Shown one piece after another: positions 5,209 through 7,676 of a stretch of DNA of 7,676 bases. The notes under the pieces are model-generated. The model saw only the letters and a list, made by a program, of their open reading frames with translations. It searched no databases and was not told the DNA's origin. This stretch comes from Bacteroidales bacterium (GTDB taxonomy: Bacteria > Bacteroidota > Bacteroidia > Bacteroidales > F082): assembly GCA_016281295.1 (NCBI GenBank), contig JAEEII010000010.1, positions 1 through 7,676 of the forward strand. Direction: 5' to 3'. Both the position numbers and the translations under genes were made by a program. Numbering within the stretch: the stretch's first letter is position 1; every line of letters starts with the position of its first letter.

Positions 5209-5215
5209 AACTTTG
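5183..5215 (+). promoter_or_regulatory. Candidate plus-strand promoter in the gap
   Basis: TAACTTTG (5208-5215) matches the TAnnTTTG consensus. A TTG at 5183-5185 lies 22 bp upstream, slightly longer than the usual 19-21. No plus-strand gene follows, so if active it would make a non-coding transcript starting near 5222, through the structured region 5269-5376 and antisense to the 3' end of the methyltransferase gene. The palindrome CTTTGCAAAG at 5211-5220 overlaps it. Confidence 0.35.
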
Positions 5216-5268
5216 CAAAGAAATTTGAGTAAACAGTAGGGTAGGGGACTTCCTGATGTTATGATGTC

Positions 5269-5376
5269 TCCTTGGATAAGTCGGAAACCATTGTTTTGTT
5301 TCCTATAAGATGTTGTCGGCCGGTGTCATTCACTGGCCGACCGATAGACAAATCAGCCTGGGCGAACAACCAAGGA
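5269..5376 (+). ncRNA. Candidate structured non-coding RNA
   Basis: This lies in a gap of about 390 bp without a credible gene (5050-5436). The strongest element is an 11-bp stem, 5315-5325 with 5331-5341, around loop TCATT. Its one non-Watson-Crick pair is G5322-T5334, a G-U wobble in plus-strand RNA but a C-A mismatch in minus-strand RNA, which favours plus-strand sense. A second hairpin is GGAAAC/GTTTCC (5283-5288/5298-5303). TCCTTGG (5269-5275) can pair with CCAAGGA (5370-5376) to close both into a three-way junction; these two smaller stems could be chance. No known RNA family was recognised and there is no T-run terminator. Alternatively it is part of the 3' region of the methyltransferase mRNA. 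Confidence 0.4.
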
Positions 5377-5436
5377 AGGCGACCGCATGGCCGCCATCCT
5401 CACAAACAAATACTAAACTATGAAATACCCTATTTC

Positions 5437-6912
5437 TTAGCTGGCCAATGCCAATGACTGTTGGCTTTGGTTCTTGGCAGATTTGCGATACCTTTTTTCC
5501 TTCTTGGTGGTATTGCTCATGGTGGGCAAACTCCATCCGCGCACCTTGGCCACGGTTTGGTTGAACTTGTACCAAACTTCCTCATCGAGAAATTCAAGAT
5601 GCATAGTGCCTTTCTTGAAGCATTTAATCCTGAAAAAGCCCCAGTTATACCATTGGCCAAACCATAACTGGTTTTCTATGTTGTAAAAATAATTGTTTTT
5701 CATAAACTCATCGTAATTATAACCCATGAGATTACAAAGAGCCTTAGTAATATCATAAAGCCCTTCATTGTTATCAATTCTAACGCCTCCACGCCAACCT
5801 ATTCTGCACATATAAGGGATTATGAACTTTTTGTTAACCATGTAATTGCTGTTAGTTTTCCATTTCTCGCCCGCTGTGGAGTTTTCGGATGAAAAACTAC
5901 ATATTTTATCAAAAGCATCACAAAGTGCCTGCTGGAAGAAATTATCCCTATTCATGATGATAATCTCCACCATCTTATAGATGTTTTTCATGGTAAATGG
6001 GATGTTCTGTTGAAGTTCGACAAAACTATTGATGTTGGCCATTACCTTTGACGTGATGAACTTCTCGATATTAAACTTTCTGAAAATCCATCGCCAAGCA
6101 TCCTTTTGGACTTGTTTCTTGAACCTTTCACGGGTAATACTTTCGGCATTGTGGCCTTTGGCTCCAAATTGGATACTCTTCGCGCCAATGCCGTCCAGTA
6201 AACCGTTGATGGTTTTTGAGGCCTCCATCACCGAATCAAACTGCCTGACAGCTTCAACATAGCGATTGACGCAGTCGCGCACGAAGTTATAAGGCATAAG
6301 ACCATATGCCGCATATTCCGGATCATCGGCTTCCTCGGTGAAATAGTCCTCAAACTCTATCTCATCGGTCTTTGGCTTGTAAAGTCTTAGAACGCTGACG
6401 CAGACATCCGTCTGCCGTTCGTCTGAATCCGCAAACACCCTGCCCAGATACTCGCTGCCTCCATAGTTCTCCACCAGCTCGTTAATCTTTTGTTTGTCCT
6501 TGTCATCATAATAACCATTCTCCAAAATGTTACTATTGGCCAATGACACGATTTCACAGCCGCCTGGGGCAATCTCCCAAGCGTGAAGGATATGCTTTCG
6601 GATGGTGGAGAAAGGCGGATTCATCACAATCATATCGATGTGGGAAATCTCCTCGGCTTTCAGTTTGAGGAAATCAGCTCCGACAACTTGGCTTTTCTCG
6701 GCCAAAACGGTACGGAGATCATCGTTGATTTCACAAGTGAGGACTTCCTTTGCGCCCATTTTCAGGCAATAGTCCACAATATTGCCCGTACCGGCTGACG
6801 GCTCAAGGATGATTTTGTCTTTAACATCGGACACTTTAAGCATGTCAATGATAACCTTTTCGGGTGTCGGGTAAAAATCCCGATTGAAAATATTCTGATA
6901 GTTGGTACTCAT
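5437..6912 (-). CDS. N6-adenine DNA methyltransferase with DUF4942-type C-terminal domain
   Basis: 491 aa. The N-terminal part (1-180) is a class I S-adenosylmethionine-dependent methyltransferase: DFYPTP (12-17), motif I LEPSAGTGNI (36-45), an acidic residue after the second strand (E61), GADF (78-81) and the catalytic NPPF (98-101). The last is the N6-adenine (or glutamine) amino-methyltransferase motif IV; with DFYPTP and no release-factor domain, DNA adenine is the likely substrate. Residues from about 205 to 460 match the DUF4942 type, with WRWIFRKFNI, WRGGVRIDNNEGLYDITKALCNLMG and the end segment CFKKGTMHLEFLDEEVWYKFN. A basic Ser/Gln-rich tail follows (464-491). No restriction endonuclease gene is beside it, so it is an orphan modifier, as is common on Bacteroidetes mobile elements, where it may protect against host restriction. 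It starts 64 bp after the 72-aa gene and is probably cotranscribed. Confidence 0.88.
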   Translation of the reverse strand: MSTNYQNIFNRDFYPTPEKVIIDMLKVSDVKDKIILEPSAGTGNIVDYCLKMGAKEVLTCEINDDLRTVLAEKSQVVGADFLKLKAEEISHIDMIVMNPPFSTIRKHILHAWEIAPGGCEIVSLANSNILENGYYDDKDKQKINELVENYGGSEYLGRVFADSDERQTDVCVSVLRLYKPKTDEIEFEDYFTEEADDPEYAAYGLMPYNFVRDCVNRYVEAVRQFDSVMEASKTINGLLDGIGAKSIQFGAKGHNAESITRERFKKQVQKDAWRWIFRKFNIEKFITSKVMANINSFVELQQNIPFTMKNIYKMVEIIIMNRDNFFQQALCDAFDKICSFSSENSTAGEKWKTNSNYMVNKKFIIPYMCRIGWRGGVRIDNNEGLYDITKALCNLMGYNYDEFMKNNYFYNIENQLWFGQWYNWGFFRIKCFKKGTMHLEFLDEEVWYKFNQTVAKVRGWSLPTMSNTTKKEKRYRKSAKNQSQQSLALAS

Positions 6913-6976
6913 AACTCTAAAATTTTAGTTGGTTGCATTAAACTTGACGGCTTTATTTCATGCCTTTAGCCCTCCA

Positions 6977-7195
6977 TCAAAAAGGATGTTCAAGGTGCCA
7001 CTGGAAGAAATATATTCCAGACGTTCTTGCCCATCTTATAATCTCACTAATTGCCTTTTGCAAAGGGGTGTTCCTGCGGTATGATTCATCTTTTCGGCAA
7101 AAGACAGAGCAATCACCGTTTCTTTTCAAGTGGAAGGAATAACCGTTGCTGGTCACATTGTAGACATCCACTTTTTTCCTATTATCTTTTTCCAT
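6977..7195 (-). CDS. Small hypothetical protein (72 aa)
   Basis: 72 aa from the ATG at 7195; family not recognised. The sequence begins MEKDNRKKVDVYNV, then shows a probable beta hairpin (GYSFHLKRNGDCSVFCRKD) and a helix (LQKAISEIIRWARTSG), ending FFQWHLEHPF. It is basic, soluble and without signal peptide or membrane segment. The frame stays open upstream to 7399, but the promoter at 7240-7269 lies inside that extension, so the downstream ATG is chosen. It leads a probable operon with the methyltransferase gene 64 bp downstream. Small basic proteins ahead of conjugative-element cargo are common, but a role cannot be assigned here. Confidence 0.65.
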   Translation of the reverse strand: MEKDNRKKVDVYNVTSNGYSFHLKRNGDCSVFCRKDESYRRNTPLQKAISEIIRWARTSGIYFFQWHLEHPF

Positions 7196-7239
7196 AGCAT
7201 TAAGAATTAAATGGTTAGTAACTTTGTTTGTTTGCATTA

Positions 7240-7269
7240 CAAAGATACAAAATAATTCCGAAATAGCAA
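7240..7269 (-). promoter_or_regulatory. Bacteroidetes-type promoter of the 72-aa gene / methyltransferase operon
   Basis: On the minus strand, TTG (7267-7269), 19 bp spacer and TATCTTTG (7240-7247) fit the TTG-N19-TAnnTTTG consensus, about 45 bp before the start codon. Aligned without gaps to the promoter of the double-RHH gene, 31 of 40 positions match, including the 13-base block CTTTTTTGTATTG covering the -33 region. Confidence 0.75.
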
Positions 7270-7270
7270 T

Positions 7271-7529
7271 ACAAAAAAGCGAAAAACTACACTTTTTTTG
7301 GACTTTTTTTGTTGCTTCATGGAGGACAGGAAAATCGTTTCCCCTGCTGTTGAACATGAAAATTCTTTCTATGGTCTGTCGTTTCCTTATTCCGTGCAAA
7401 CGGCCGTGATTTTACCGTTTGCTTTCCTGAAGTCGAAGCATTCCGTCCGCCTCCGACATCTTTCCCGTCCGTCAATGCAGCATTGCCGAAACGATGACGC
7501 GAGGGAAAAGGGGATTGCTCGTCTCGGTA
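7271..7529. other. Gene-poor region, possible edge of a transfer/mobilisation region
   Basis: No convincing gene is seen here. Base composition changes from AT-rich (up to about 7310) to clearly more GC-rich. The stretch holds direct repeats of CCGTCCG (7444-7450 and 7465-7471), the small palindrome CAATGCAGCATTG (7473-7485), and the left arm of a 12-of-13 inverted repeat whose partner is at 7565-7577. Such non-coding, repeat-bearing GC-rich DNA next to element genes would fit an origin-of-transfer neighbourhood, but no relaxase gene or known nick site can be recognised in the window. Confidence 0.25.
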
Positions 7530-7676
7530 TTACTGCATAGGACGGGGGATGACGGTAAGGTTGGGACAGAATGCTTCTGCGTTTGGGGCGTGTCGCCGCC
7601 CTCTTGTGCGCAAGTGAGCGGCAACATGCCCTTCAGCTTGTGTCATGGGCACAGGGTTGGTTTCCGCCATAGTGAC
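7530..7676 (-). CDS. Possible partial reading frame running off the window edge
   Basis: The minus-strand frame is open from the window edge to a TAA at 7530-7532. From an in-frame ATG at 7670 it gives 46 aa, beginning MAETNPVPMTQAEG and ending LTVIPRPMQ. It could be the C-terminal end of a gene that begins outside the window, or chance in a GC-rich stretch. No family is recognised; composition is rich in Ala, Pro and Arg. Confidence 0.2.
   Translation of the reverse strand, partial: VTMAETNPVPMTQAEGHVAAHLRTRGRRHAPNAEAFCPNLTVIPRPMQ

Noticed and set aside
5272..5575. Frames of 61 aa (plus) and 81 aa (minus) in the gap after the methyltransferase gene
   Set aside because: Their sequences have no conserved features, and they overlap the hairpins and the end of the methyltransferase gene.
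6917..6928. Perfect 12-bp palindrome CTAAAATTTTAG just before the methyltransferase start
   Set aside because: One or two palindromes of this size are expected by chance in a window of this length, more in AT-rich DNA; no second copy was found.
7298..7540. 80-aa plus-strand frame in the right-hand region
   Set aside because: No promoter, no family features and high Cys/His/Arg content typical of a chance frame in GC-rich DNA.

Overview
The window looks like an accessory, mobile-element-rich stretch of a Bacteroidetes chromosome (Bacteroides/Prevotella/Parabacteroides type). The reasons are promoters of the Bacteroidetes TTG-N19-TAnnTTTG form, start codons without strong Shine-Dalgarno sequences, and protein families typical of that phylum: DUF6266-like proteins and an N6-methyltransferase/DUF4942 fusion. 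No 16S, tRNA, integrase, relaxase or transposase is visible, so genus and type of element cannot be fixed from this window alone.

Left part (21-3059): four paralogous genes in a head-to-tail array on the minus strand, transcribed right to left (called A at 2388-3059, B at 1559-2227, C at 751-1434, D at 21-716). All begin with an almost invariant glycine-rich N-terminus (GKIxQGILGGFxGKVGTVIG...YMRG) and diverge toward the C-terminus. A strong hairpin terminator separates A from B, and the gaps hold short tandem repeats. D looks like a mosaic: its N-terminal half and leader resemble A, while its C-terminal half resembles none of the other three.

Middle (3060-3856): one plus-strand gene encodes a compact M15-type (VanY/endolysin-like) zinc peptidase, transcribed divergently from the array. 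It is bracketed by arrays of the same 9-bp repeat, preceded by a 10-bp-phased repeat and followed by an intrinsic terminator.

Right part (3857-7676): four minus-strand genes. In transcription order they are a 72-aa protein of unknown function, an orphan N6-adenine-methyltransferase/DUF4942 protein, a phosphoribosyltransferase-fold protein, and a protein with two apparent ribbon-helix-helix segments. The 72-aa gene and the ribbon-helix-helix gene have promoters matching at about 31 of 40 ungapped positions, which suggests a common regulator. The gap of about 390 bp between the methyltransferase and the phosphoribosyltransferase holds two strong secondary structures and is the best candidate for an undescribed RNA or regulatory element. 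The last 400 bp are more GC-rich, carry no convincing complete gene, and may be the edge of a mobilisation or transfer region.

Functional reading: the right half looks like cargo or maintenance genes of an integrative element (DNA methylation, DNA-binding regulator). The left half is a multicopy family with a wall-lytic enzyme nearby. No link between the halves is proven. Most functional statements rest on motif recognition by eye.
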